Shown in pieces: positions 11,801-23,647 of a DNA stretch of 64,000 nucleotides. Numbering within the stretch: the stretch's first letter is position 1; each line of letters starts with the position of its first letter. The position numbers and the translations under genes were made by a program. Origin of the DNA: Phalacrocorax aristotelis (Eukaryota; Chordata; Aves; Suliformes; Phalacrocoracidae); NCBI RefSeq assembly GCF_949628215.1, contig NC_134288.1, positions 9,121,682 through 9,185,681 of the forward strand, read 5' to 3'. The notes below the pieces were generated by a model. The model did no database searches. It was not told the DNA's origin and saw nothing but the letters and a program-made list of their open reading frames with translations.

Positions 11801-12008
11801 GGGAGCGAGGTAGGCTGACCTCGCCCCTGTGGATTTAACACGCCCACCTTTGCTTCCCTCCGCGCCTCTACCGGTGTTTTTCCCCTCCTCACTTATTGTA
11901 AATTTCCTCTCCAGGTATGCGCAGTCTCTCTTGTGTACGGGAGTGCGCGGTCATGTAAGAACACACAGCAATAAATAAATCCTTAGTTGCAAAGAAGGCC
12001 AGCTTCAT

Positions 12009-12405
12009 GGGTCATAGAATTGTAGAATTGTTAAGGTTGGAAGAGACCTCTAAGATCATCAAGTCCAACCACCAACCCAACACCACCATGGCCCCAAACC
12101 ATGCCCTGAAGTGCCACATCTACATGTTTTTTAAACACCTCCAGGGATGGTGACTCCACCACCTCTCTGGGCAGCCTCTTCCAATGCCTGACCACTCTTT
12201 CGTTAAAGAAAATTTTCCTAACATCCAATCTAAACCTCCCCTGACACAGCTTGAGGCCATTTCCTCTCATCCTATCGCTTGTTACTTGGGTGAAGAGACC
12301 AACACCCACCTTGCTACAACCTCCTTTCAGGTAGTTGCAGAGAGCAATAAGGTCTCTCCTCAGCCTCCTCCAGACTAAACAACCACAGCTCCCTCAGCTG
12401 CAGGG
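12009..12405 (-). mobile_element. CR1 LINE fragment (3' end)
   Basis: The plus strand starts with catagaattgtagaattg and continues ggttggaagagacctctaag, the reverse complement of the CR1 3' end. On the minus strand the reading frame between 12309 and 12031 still codes the end of the CR1 ORF2 protein, with [20 protein letters not shown] and then [20 protein letters not shown]. The copy is 5'-truncated, as most CR1 copies are, and moderately diverged. Confidence 0.9.
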
Positions 12406-15400
12406 ATGAATGCAGTGATGGATGGTCAGCTCTAAAATAATTCTAAGTCCTAAAGCCTTAAAAAGTCATGCTGTTCCACCCTGTCCCACCTAGGAACAGG
12501 ACCTGTCCCAGATGAAACTGGTGGTGTATTGACCCTGCCCATGAGACCGAAGTAATTGCAGCTGCAGAAATGTGAATGTTTGTCCTTCCACATTCTGTGC
12601 ATTCCTTGTTGTATTATATTCTATGCCTGAAATAGAAAAAAATTAACTTGTTGCAGTTCCAGTTTACTTTTTCCTGCATGTCTTTCCACCTTCTGGAATC
12701 TCATTGTTTATCTGAGCAAACAGTCCAGTGTTTCTGCATCTCATCTAACATGGGCAGAATAGTCAGAACAATTTGTCTGTCATTTTCGAGACCTTCTAAC
12801 CATGCCTTGTGGCCAACAAGAAGCTTTTCCATTGGGTCAGGTGGACAACAACATTTTCTTTGGTTAAAAAACATTTGCCATTTTCCTGGTAATATTTGCC
12901 TTGTTATTTCCAAGATGACTGTAAGATAAGCCAAACAAATTGGATTTCCCAAAGCACACAATATTGTGTCTCCTGTTCAGAGCAGCTAGTGTGGAGGATG
13001 GTGCAGAATAGACGAGTGGCTCGAGCAGTCATTTCCAGTTTGCTATCCTCACGTGCTCTGTGTGCGAGTGGGGCAGCACTTGACAGTGCCGTGGCAAGGG
13101 AAAGTGGGTTCTTCTCTGCCAGGTTTGCCAATGCTCCGGACTGGCACCTGGGGTGCAGGCATGGTGGTGGTGCCTCCAGAGGATGGCCTGTTGGTGTCTC
13201 TCAGCATTTGTCGCTGCAGCCTGTGGCTGCCTCCCCTCAGTGTGACCTGTGTGATTCTTCTGCTGTATCTCTTGGCCCAGCAGTAACCACACTTGGCACC
13301 CATGGGAGACCGGACCAGCTGCAGGAGGAGAGGCTGGGTGACTCATGGGCTCACGCGCTGGAAGAGGCTCCTGCCCTTGTTGTCTCCTTCCTGCTACTTT
13401 GGCTGGGGCTGTATCAGCCCAGAATGAGATCAGGCTGTTACACAAACCTGACCTGCGGATGTGGGGCCAGTCAAGTCGCCATCAGAGTTGCCATAACTTC
13501 ATTATCATCAACACTGGGCTTTTTATGTGCTTATCTTGGTTGCCCCAAATTGTTAGCAACAAAAATTGGACATTGTCCAGAGGAGAGAAAAAATAACTAT
13601 GGATGTAGAAACTCATGGGGAAAGGTGAACAGGATGGTTTTTTGTCTAACCTGCGAAAGCTTGCTGGAGAGAGGGCTCAGCCCTGTATGTGTGCTGCAGA
13701 GAAGACAGCGATCAGTTGCTCCCTGTATCCACCGTCCTTGAGTTGGTCTGAATCAAGTGAGACCTGGATCAGATCTTTGGAAAAACATTCAACTTACAGG
13801 AATGCTTAAATCCCAGAACAAATTCTCAATAAATAAGTCCCCGTTTTCAGAGGGATAGAGACGTCTTTTTAAGAGCATGTTAGAACAATATCTGTCAGGG
13901 ATCACCTAAATGTAACTGATGAGATGACTTCTTTGGCTCTCCAGTCCACATTTTTTAATGGTAATCTTTCTGTGGATCTGTGTGGTAGGTACACATGACA
14001 AAACACACCAGCCTGTGAACATCTGCCAGAGTTGAACAGCCGTTTCACGGGTGAGGTTACCTGAGGTTTTTTCGATTCACAGAGAGCCTTTGGAAAAGTC
14101 ATGTCTGTCCCTCAGTGTCCTCAGTGTGGGCAGGCCTGCAGAGCAGGCAGGCTTTTGGTGGCAGGGAAAGCCTGTTGAGCCCAATCCCACATCCTGGTTT
14201 GGTCTTGCAGACAAAACTTCATTATCCCGCTGGATCCTCATGACGGTGTTGGGTCTGTCCTTGCAGTCACCACAGGGCTGCGGTGTAAGAGGATATGTAG
14301 TACAGGGGGTTAGGAAGGAGGAATGGGATCATAGCCTGTAAACTTTAACTGCATAATATTACTTCTTAGCATCAAATGCTGTAAAATTCTACCAGCCTCC
14401 ACAGAAAGACAGCTGGCAGAATACATCAGAAGAGTCTGTGTTTCAGTGGGTTGAGGTGGGTAGGAAGGGGAAAAGGAAGAGAGAGAGAAACCAAGTGGTT
14501 TGAATGCCAAGAGCCCCTTTGTCAGCTATCTGTGTCAGCCTCAGGATGTTCTGTGTCTGTGGAGCCAAGTGAGCTGAGGCGATCTCCTGCCGTCCCATGG
14601 AAGCGGGATTTATGTGGATGCTGCAAGCTCTGCGTCAGTTTAGCAATGACCTGCCCCAGCTACAGCCCAGCCACCCCCAGGAGGATCCAAGTGCAGGAGT
14701 AGTGGTGCTTCTCATCATGGGTATTTGCTCATTCTTCTGGCTTCTTCTTTTGCAAACAACTGCATCCTGCCACAGCAGAAGACGTGACTTTTTGGTTTAC
14801 TTTTCCCTGTTCACCCTCTGACCTCTTATGAGGCTGGTGCTGCATTGCAGGTAATCAATGAGAGTCAGGAAGTGGCTGATGAGGAGAGGGGAAACATGGC
14901 CAAAAAGCCTTTGAATAACCAAACAGTGTTCCTGGTGGGCACCCAACCATCACTGGTTGCTCCTGAGAGCAAGCTGGAGGGCTCTGGTGCACATCCTGCT
15001 CTCCATGGACCTGTGCTGCCGTGGGCAATGGGTGCAGGTGTGACCCTGCTCTGTGGGGTCTGAGTCATGTTGCTGGAACAGGACCTGCAGGATTCATCTC
15101 TCCAGGGTGTTTATTTCAGGAAAGAAATGTGCTTGTAAGGCATTCTCCTTCATTAGTTCCCTAAATGTTAACCAAGATTATGGTCTGCTAAAACGGAAAT
15201 GTGCCAGAAGGACAGTGGTGTTCCCAAGAGGAGGAGCTGCCAGGCAAACACTGGGGCAGAGGCAGGGGCAGGGGCAGAGGCAGAGGCAGAGCTCTCCACC
15301 TCAGGAGTCCTGGGGTTAGAAGGAGCCCTGCAGTCCCGCAAGTTGTTCCAGATTGTTTGCTGGGTGCGTGGAAGGGAGTCAACGCTGCTGACACCGGCAG

Positions 15401-18400
15401 GACGGCTCAGGTTGCTCCGTGGGGTGTCCTGCTTGACGGTGATTAAAAGCAACAGTAATGTGTGATAAGGCCGTCGGGTTAAGCTGTGGAACTGCAAGGT
15501 GTGGAATACTGGATCTTCAACAGACATGGGTGGTTTACATAGAAATTGCATCCAAATTGAGTCATGGCCGTGAGGAGAAGACTCAGCCTATACTTAAAGC
15601 ATATTTCTTGCAATGAGCCCTCTTCCCACACAGGTTTGGCAGCATGGAGCTGTGCACTTTCCCACTCTTGAGTCTCATCCCTTGTACTGCCCCTGCATCA
15701 CTTGACATGACTTTGATGGAAAGCTCTTCGAGCAGGAACTTTGCCTTTTCAGTTTTCATGCCACGCACTTGCTTAGAATTGTAGAAATAATGTTGAGCTC
15801 AAACCAGTTACAGATTTAAACCAAACCAGTTGCAGATTTAAACTTTGTTTGTCTTTTGATCCAGCAAGTCCGGTCCATTGTTGCTTGGTGCTGGTGTGTC
15901 CTGGCCAGACCAGTCCTTGAGTTCTTCAATGATGTTGATTGCCCTTTGGTTCATGTGCAGTTGAAGAAGAAATAATTAAGTAGGGAAGGAAAAAGCTGCA
16001 AAATCAGATTCTGACTAGCACCTCTGTGTGACTTGAGAATAACTTAATTTAAATGGGTTGACACTCACATAATTGAAGTTACTACTTAATCCATTATCTC
16101 AAACATATTAAATAAGTCTTTACCCTGAAATCAGATGCAGAGAAAAGGGAAGTTAATGTTGCAGTACATTTAATTTTTCATTTACTCTTAATGTGGGTCT
16201 CCTGGGAAGGGTGGCAGTTTGGACCTGGGGTTTGAAGGCATATTCCTGTGTTCTCCTCGCCTTGGGTTATCTCTTGTCCTTGAAATCGCGCGACTTTTCG
16301 CTCCAGAGAGCTCCATTTCACTGGAGCAGACCTTTCCACTGGATTCGCAGCGGCAGGGAGCAGCCTGAGCTCCAGTCCCCAGCTGCCGAGGGGAAATGCT
16401 TTCTCTGCTTATGGTTCCCCAGGGACTGTGGTCACTTGACCTGGTGAAAGGGATGCTCAGCCTTGTCCTTAGGCTGGGGAATCTCGGCTGTGGGAAAAAT
16501 AGTCTTGTCTCAAGGGAATTTTTAATTAATTTAATCTATTGCCAGTTAACAAACTTCTACTCACTGATTAGAGATAACAGATGCTTCCACCGGCTGTGGC
16601 TCAGAGCAGCCCCTGGCCTCGTCCCGCAGACGCGCTGCTGCCTAAACCAGGAAATCCGTGTCCAGAACAGCCCTCAGAGATGAACGGATAGGGTGCTCAT
16701 GCATGCCCTAGCTGGGCGCCGATGCCGCCTATGCACACTGCGAGTTCCCCTGGGTCCCTGTGCTGTGCTGTTTGGGTGCCCCTGTGAGAATTATTTTGGT
16801 GTTTGTGCATGTGATAACTCTGCACTCCTGCATGAACTTATTCAGTGCTCATGCATGCAATTATTGAATGCTCATGTGAAAATTAATTGGGCACTCATGC
16901 ATGGACACTAAACCCTGCAATTTATGTTCAAGAGTTCCCAGAAAGCTGCTCTGATGGTGCCTTGCCAGAGTCTCTGGCTGGGCTGGATGAAGGATCGCAC
17001 CGAGCTCTGCCTGCTCCTGGTGCGTGCCCAGGTCTGCGCGGGGCTGCCCCACAGTAACAGGGGATTCGGGGAGGGCACAAAGGAGAAGGACCCCGTGGGC
17101 CGGGGGACAGCCAAGGAGACTTTGAGCTCGCTCATTTGGATGCCAAAACCCAGGGATTTACATTAGTAATGTTGAAAGAGCTGGAGCACACTGCTCGTGA
17201 GCAGAACACACAGACGACATCCTGTATTTAGAGACAGATATTCAAAAGAAGCCTAGAATATTGGGCCTGCAAAAATCTGCAAATAGTGGCTCCTATGAAA
17301 AATAGCAGCCCTAGGAACAAGGGCCCTTTGCATGTGGAAGGAGGGAGCTCCCCAGCGCTGCTGCCTGGGTGGGTGCTCTTCCCCTGCACCCATTTCGGCT
17401 AGGACTGCGGGGCAGCGATGGGCTCCTGCCTGTGGGCAGAGCCCAGAACTGGGGCAGTGCAGGTGGCTCCTGCTGTTGATAAAGTTCGCTCACAACTTCT
17501 CAAACATCTTTCTGAGTAGTGCTGCTGCTGTCTGCCAGGAGATGCCCTGTCTCTGTCTTTAAAACTGCAATGGGTTTTTTGTGTAAGTGCTTCCCACCAT
17601 ACTGTCCCTCACGGTTGTAACACAGCAGTGACATGAAGAAAAGAAACCGATGATGCTGCAGTACAAGAAGTGCTCTGGCTGCCAGGGATGTTTATTCCTG
17701 CTGGTTTTTAAATACAGCAGTTCACCGAAGCAATGGTACAGGATTTGCACAGTGAGCACTGTTCTCCCGCGGGACGGTGGCAGCTGGTGCTGTTCTGGAA
17801 GGGGCTGTCTCTGAGCTGGCACTTTCCTTCCCCACAACTAACTTGAACTGTCTTTGCAAATCCCACTTAATAAAGCAGTGGTGCTGGAGGCCCGCTTCTT
17901 CACACACCTCCCAGAGTGTTCTCGGGCAAGTGGGAAATGCCCCAGCAGATGCAGTGCTGGTGGCAGGACCAGCACCATCTGAAGCATCCTGGACCCTGGG
18001 TGGGGACCTGCCGAAAGGGACTGGCAGGAATGGAGCTGGTCGGGAGCAGGTGTGGGCAGCCCTGCTTTTTCCTGCTTGTCATTGCAGGGAGGTACCGGCA
18101 ACATCCTGTGCGCTGGGGCTCGGGGAGAGTGGCTTGTCCTTGGGTGCTGCTGTGCAGCAGTGGTGGAGGGGTCGGTCACAGCCTTCAGCAATGTGATGGG
18201 GATTACCGTCAAGAGCAGCAGTAAAAACTTTGCCTCTCTGCAGCCAGGGTTCCCCCTTCCCTCCTCCCCGTCTCTATGCTGTCCTCTCTGTGGCGTGCAG
18301 CTGACTCTGGATCCTGCTCCTGCCTTGGTTGTGGGTGGAGAAAAGCAACTGGAGTGGCTCTTTAGAAAATAGAATTACAGTAAAATGTGGGAGGTTCCTA

Positions 18401-18450
18401 CAAGTCACTTGTGAGCTGCTTCCTCCCATTCCTGGACCTGGGCTGCCTGG
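12406..18450. other. Intergenic stretch without a recognisable gene
   Basis: This is about 6 kb of lower G+C sequence than either flank. Several open frames occur (for example 12896-13741 plus and 12701-12961 minus), but none shows a known domain, a credible splice pattern or a signal exon. A degenerate direct-repeat patch built on gctcatgcatg lies at about 16692-16912, and a short GGGGCAGAGGCA-type repeat at 15255-15290. I see nothing else that I can name. Confidence 0.5.
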
Positions 18451-18457
18451 GAGGAAC

Positions 18458-18463
18458 TTTAAA
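18458..18463 (+). promoter_or_regulatory. TTTAAA TATA-type box of the KP-repeat gene
   Basis: TTTAAA lies 45 nt upstream of the ATG at 18503. The same box at a similar distance recurs in front of the other WFDC-locus signal exons. Confidence 0.5.
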
Positions 18464-18502
18464 TTGCTGCCGGGCTCAGCCCTGGCCACTGGCTCTGGCA
18501 GC

Positions 18503-21500
18503 ATGACAGCAAGAGGCATCTTCCTGCTGGGGCTCCTCGCCCTGTGGGCAGAGCTGCAGGCAGCACCCACCACAGGCAAGTACAGGCATACTGGAAACAC
18601 CCAGCCTTCCTAGACTTCAATATATTTTCCTTATCTTCATAGAATCATAGACTTATAGAATGGTTTGGGTTGGAAGGCACCTTTAGCGTACATCTAGTCC
18701 AACCCCCCTGCAACGAGCAGGGACATCTTCAACTAGATCACTGTTGATGATGATGTTCAGTGATGTGTGTTTAAATGCCTGTTTTCATCCTTGTATCTAT
18801 GAAAGCTTCCTGTGAAGAGTTGTAACCCTTGAACGGTTTAGCCCTTGCTTAAGTTTTATAATCTTTGAATTCTGCAAAACTCCTGCCAAGGATGGAGGCA
18901 GCGGGGGAACCAGTGCGCAAGCATAGGGATGCTTGGAAGGTTTGTCGGTCAAACCAGTGACCAGGGCAGGGACTGGTGGAAACATCAGCCCGGCCAGAGC
19001 CCTGGGGTGCTGCAGACAGGACCAAGATGGACTGGACTGGACCCAGACTGGGCTGCCTGGGTGGGCTGGGGGTGTCCCTACTGTCTGGGCAGAGCAGTTC
19101 CATCCATGGGGCTGGGACACCCCTGGGGCGAGTGGGGACCCTCACCCCTCACAGACCTGCTCAGGGCATCTCTAACCAAAATGGCAACCTGCAGGTTGTT
19201 AAAGCTGAGCTCCAGTGGGCTGAGCTCTGCTGCCCACCCTCCTGTGCCCGCCTTGGACCAGAGTGCAGCACGTTCCTTGCCTGGGCTGGCAGCTGCCCCT
19301 GCGCTTTGCTTGATGGCAGGTTCAGGGCATGTCCCCCACCGTGAGCCCTCCGAAAGCACCAGCCCCACTGAGGAGGTGCAGCTCTGGGAGATAGGAAATT
19401 CTCAAAGAATTATTATTTTTCGTCTCGCTCTTTTTTTTTTTTTAATGGCCAACTTTCAAAGAAGTGAAAATTGTGTTTTGTTTGAATGAGCAGCGAAGTG
19501 ATTCTGAGAGCAGTGTTTGAGATTTTATGGAACTCCTTCCTTCTGCTGCATGTGTTGCAAGCCGGGCTGTTTTATTCTAAGGCTTAAACTCTGAGGCAGC
19601 AACGGCTCCTGTGCAGCTGGAGCCAGGTTTGCTGTTGCTCTGTAATAAGATGCTGGGACCATTGCACGCTGATGAAAATGTGTTGAACTAACATGAATTT
19701 CTTTTCGTCTCAGTTTACAGGCTGGTTTTAAACCTTAAAATACAACCCTCCTTTTGCCAGCAAGCTGGCAGTGCTGGTGCCTCTGTTGCTAATGTGTTGG
19801 TCCCATTCCCTGTCTTGGAGTGGTGTCAAGGGGCCAGCACTACCGGTGGGCAACCTTGTGTTGTGCCGCTTTGCTGCTGAGCGGGGTCGCTTGCTGCTGC
19901 CTAACAGGAGAGCATGCAGACTGACTTCCTAAATATGCTTAGTGATACATTTATAACCCGGTTAAATGGCACATGCTCCATTTGTATTTGTTCTGCTAAG
20001 AAGTCACTGCAGTCAATACTGCGATGTTCACCTGTCCCCTGCAAGCCCCCGGGAGCACCCCAGGACACATACACATACAGAGACGCATATTTTATTGCTT
20101 TTCCTCTCCAAGGTCTGTCAGAGCTCTCCAAGCTCTGCAGTTGCAATTTCCCCAGCAGCTGTCCCCTCCTGGTGGGGAAGCCAGTGCTTTGGGGGTGCTT
20201 GCAGCTGCCAGTGCAGCTGCTGCCGCCGGGGGAGCAGGGTGGGGACAGGCCTGGGTGATACAGGGCTCACTGCCGGTGTCGGGACAGGCTGCAGCATGGT
20301 GTGGTGCCGGCTCTCACCCAGCTGCCCTGCGCAGCTGGAGCTGCGGGCAGGTGCTGGTCCCGGTGCAGAAACGCCCAGCAGTGCCCTGGCAGGCAGGTAT
20401 GCTGTGGCTCCTGCGGCAGCTGCTCTGCAGCCACGGCGAGCGACCCTCAGGCACCGGCCCCACCACGACACTGCCATGCACCGGGAAGCACTGGCACGGC
20501 CCCAGGGGAGCTCTGTCACCCTGGCTGTGCAGGCAGCAGTGGGTGGGCAGAGGCCTGAAATCCCACTGGGAAAAGCCACAGGGGAGAAGGCAGCCGTGTG
20601 ATGCCATGGAAAACCCGGCTGCTGCAAGCACAGGGAGTGTCCTGCCCTTGATGCCCTGACTTAGCATCAGTGCCAAATCTGAGACCCTGAGCCATCAGGG
20701 GACAGATCCTTGTGGGCTTTGCTCACCCCGGGAACCCTGTGCAATGATGCAGGGCACTGGTGGGTGGGAGTCTGGGGTGGGAGCCATGGGTGGGAGCCAT
20801 GGGTGGGAGCTATGGGTGGGAGGGCAGCACAGGTCTGGTGCCCCAGGGTTGACACTGCTGCTTTCTCCCTTCCAGGGCTCCCCGGAGCAGCCCCTGCCAG
20901 GTGGCTGCAGCCAAGACAACCTGGAAGCACTCTGCTGGGGAAGAGCCCTTTGCCTGGGGAAGAGCCCAATGCAGTGCCTGGTCTGCAGCCCGGCAGGGTT
21001 GTCCCAGATGGGAAGTGGGAGTTGGGTGCGGAGCGGATGGGTAACAACCAGCACCTACCTGGGGCTGAGCTGGTGGCTGCTGCAGCATCCGAGCTGGGGA
21101 AGAAGCCAGTGACTGGGGGCAAGCCTGTGGCGGGGAACAAGCCCACACTGGCTGGGAAGCCAGCCACTGGGAAGAACCCCAGTTCAGGGAAAAAGCCAGC
21201 ATGTGGGGGGAAGACTGAGACTAGGGAAAAGCCAGAGGTTGTAGCAAAGCCGGAGACCGGAGTGAAGCCAGAGACTGGAGGGAAGCCAGACACCGCAGGG
21301 AAGCCGGAGGCTAGTGGGAAGCCAGTGGCTGGGGAGAAGCCGGAGGCTAGTGGGAAGCCAGTGGCTGGTGGGAAGCCGGAGGCTGGTGGGAAGCCGGAGG
21401 CTGGTGGGAAGCCAGTGGCTGGGGAGAAGCCGGAGGCTGGTGGGAAGCCAGTGGCTGGGGGGAAGCCGGAGGCTGGTGGGAAGCCGGAGGCTGGTGGGAA

Positions 21501-21939
21501 GCCAGTGGCTGGGGGGAAGCCGGAGGCTAGTGGGAAGCCAGTGGCTGGGGGGAAGCCGGCAGCTGGGGGGAAGCCAGAGGCTGGGGAGAAACCTGTGCTG
21601 GGGGAGAAGCCGGAGACTGGGGAAAAGCCAGAGAGTGAGGGGAAGCCTGAGGCGGGAGAGAAGCCCGAGTCCGACCAGGTTGACAGTGATGATGACGACG
21701 ATGATGATGATAAAAATGAGCATGGTAATGGTGACAATGATGGTGACAATGAGGGTAATGACGACGGTGACAATGACAGCAATGATGATAGTGATGATGG
21801 CGACGACGATGATGATGATGATGGTGATGACAATGGTGATGAAGATGATGACTATGACTATGATGATGACTACAGAGATGATGATGCTGAAGATTACAGT
21901 GATGATGATGGTGGTGGTGACGGCGATGATGCTTGGTGA
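18503..21939 (+). CDS. Secreted Lys-Pro hexapeptide-repeat protein with poly-aspartate tail
   Basis: I do not know a named protein like this. Exon 1 (18503-18575) codes a signal peptide opening [18 protein letters not shown]. It ends in phase 1 at CACAG|GCAAGT, a consensus GC-AG donor. Exon 2 (20876-21939) continues in the same phase to a TGA, giving 378 residues. After about 70 unique residues come 32 tandem hexapeptides of the GGKPEA/GGKPVA type (residues about 98-290). An 88-residue tail follows, made mostly of Asp, Asn, Gly and Glu and ending DGDDAW. There is one cysteine, in the sixth repeat, and no WAP domain. Signal plus one repetitive exon is the layout of mammalian semenogelin/trappin-type genes in the same locus. 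The alternating charge and Asp tail suggest calcium or mineral binding (inference). The splice joining the two exons is inferred, not proven. Confidence 0.7.
18639..18755 (-). mobile_element. Short CR1 LINE fragment
   Basis: The plus strand reads tcatagaatcatagactt and then ggtttgggttggaaggcacc, the reverse complement of a CR1 3' end. It lies in intron 1 of the KP-repeat gene and keeps only about 115 bp. Confidence 0.85.
21094..21672 (+). repeat. 18-bp coding minisatellite (hexapeptide array)
   Basis: About 32 tandem 18-bp units of the type ggaagccggaggctggtg code the Lys-Pro repeats. The central units (about 21300-21560) are nearly identical, and the two variants ending GEA or GVA alternate, implying a 36-bp higher-order unit. 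The outer units are more diverged, as expected for expansion from the middle. Copy number is likely to vary between individuals. Confidence 0.9.
21676..21936 (+). repeat. GAT/GAC trinucleotide tract coding the acidic tail
   Basis: Runs of gatgatgac-type codons code about 87 acidic residues. The frame is open throughout. Synonymous GAC/GAT mixing and scattered Asn, Gly, Ser and Tyr codons mean this is not a fresh pure triplet expansion. Confidence 0.9.
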
Positions 21940-22080
21940 CCGATGCCGCAGGGTCTGCAAGGGGCATGGGTCGCAAGGAGAGCCTGTGGTGGGTGGGCAC
22001 AGGGGTGGCCACTCCCAACCTCCTCTGACAGGGCCGGTCCCAGGCACCGATGCCATTTTGGGCAGGACCTTCTTTTTCCT

Positions 22081-22086
22081 AATAAA
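22081..22086 (+). terminator. Poly(A) signal of the KP-repeat gene
   Basis: AATAAA, about 140 nt past the stop codon. A possible 3'-UTR intron acceptor (ctctgacag) lies at about 22023-22031, so a non-coding last exon, as in semenogelin-type genes, is possible. Confidence 0.7.
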
Positions 22087-22980
22087 CCTCACACTGGGCC
22101 ACTGGCTTGGCCTGACAAGCTGTCCCTGGTCAGTGCCTGGCACAGTCAGGCCGTCGTGGCTGCCCCAGCCCTGCCCCGGGCACGGGGAGCTCCCACGTGG
22201 TCTTGGCAGGGCTCTTTGCACAGCGATGTGACTCTGTCCCCCATGGGAGAGCCATATACCCAGGACCAACAAAGCATCTCTGATCCAGGAGAAACCTCCC
22301 CATGTGGTCTTTCCCTCCCAGCTTCCTGGGGCTTCTTGGGGTGAGCTGCTCCATGGCTGAGGCCTCCTGGCATCCTCTGAAAGCAGATGCTGTGGCAGGG
22401 CTTGGCCAGGAGTCACAAGGGCATGCATACCCCCGGGTCCTGGATCCAGTGGTTTTGCACAGGCAGTGTGCTGGGGTGCTGGGAGCTTGGGCACCCCTTG
22501 GAGCCTTGCCTGTGCCCACCCGTGCTGCGCCTTGCCGTGCTGGCAGTGGGGTCAGGAGCTGGGGGACTGCTGTTGGTGCTTGATGTGAGGGGCACCCTCA
22601 GCTGACCACTGAGATCTCAGGGCAGCCCCAACACACTCCTGCTGCGGAGCCATACCAAGGTGAGGTTGGGGATGGCTGTGCTGCCATGGCCCTGGGGCAA
22701 GCCCAGGTCCTCTGGGGGTACAATGGGTTCCTGCTGGGCACCTGCTCCCAGGAGGGTCTCCAGGAATAGGAATGAGCCCAGTCCCATCAGGGGTGGATGG
22801 ACCTGTGGAGTTTGGGCAGGACTTGTGTGCGGGTCCCCGGGGACCCACCAGCTGTGGTGGCACAGCCCCTGCCCAGGACCCCATCCCTCCCACAGGGGCT
22901 GAAGGTCCCACAGAGGCCAGCGGGGGCTCACCAGGAGACTGACACAGCAGGACCCAGCAAGTGTTCATCACAAGACTGGG

Positions 22981-22986
22981 TTTACT
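22981..22986 (-). terminator. Putative poly(A) signal (AGTAAA) of the small secreted gene
   Basis: AGTAAA on the minus strand, about 85 nt past the proposed stop codon at 23071. Between 22100 and here I see no gene. Confidence 0.35.
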
Positions 22987-23070
22987 TAGGGGTGGGGGGG
23001 AACAGAGACACCCATGCTCAGCATGGAGCTGAGGGCAAGGGGGTGGAGGGGGGTTCTGTGGGACGGGTGC

Positions 23071-23564
23071 TTATCCAGCAGTTGATGGATCTCTCCATGG
23101 CCGGCTGTCTGGCTGTCTGGCTGTCTGATGCGGGGTAACGGCACACGCTGTGTCCTCGGTCGGGGTCCAGGCAGGGGCTAGGTGAATCCTGGGGAGAGAC
23201 AGGAGCATCCATGTCCCAGACCTTCGCAGTGTAGCATACTGGAGTGCAGCCATTGGCCCCGCAGTGGGGTCCTGGGCGCGAGGGGTCCCACGACCCCAGG
23301 CATCCCTCTCAGGGGAGCTGTCGGGGGATTTGCTGGTCACTTCTGCAGTGTGCAAGGATGTATAGGGAGACAGCGCTGCTGTGCAGGATGCTGCACCCCA
23401 GCCACGGTCACACTCATCCCTGTGCATCCTCATGCAGCACATCCCACTGGCTCCCCACACCCACCCTGAGCCCGCCCCGCATCTACCCCGCTCTGACCTA
23501 CGGACACCAGCCGGGCCCAGAGGCAGCAGAGCCCCAGGAGCAGGAGCAGCAACAGCAGCCGCAT
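23071..23564 (-). CDS. Small secreted protein without WAP cysteines (tentative)
   Basis: A strong signal-peptide exon (23498-23564) opens MRLLLLLLLLGLCCLWARLV and ends in phase 1, like all signal exons of this locus. A TTTAAA box lies at 23614-23619. Downstream on the minus strand, exons at 23222-23342 and 23071-23188 have acceptor and donor sites in the matching phases, giving a 101-residue protein. The mature part (EVTSKSPDSSPERDAWGRGT at its start) is polar, with almost no cysteine and no known domain. The signal exon is well supported. The two later exons rest only on splice-site and phase agreement, and the middle donor (AG|gtctgg) is weak. It may be a WAP-derived gene that lost its WAP exon. 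Confidence 0.4.
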
Positions 23565-23647
23565 GGCGCAGGGCAGGCAGAGTGGGGGCTGCCTGTCTGG
23601 GCACAGGCAGAGGTTTAAATCCTCCCAGGGTTGGAGGTTGGTCCCAG

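Noticed and set aside
12701-13741. Overlapping open frames (86 aa minus, 281 aa plus) in the A+T-richer intergenic block
   Set aside because: No recognisable domain, poor start context and no splice logic; a longer frame is expected by chance now and then.
17690-17940. Segment with AATAAA and flanking short repeats that could suggest an LTR
   Set aside because: No matching second copy, no clear terminal sequence and no adjacent element; left unnamed.
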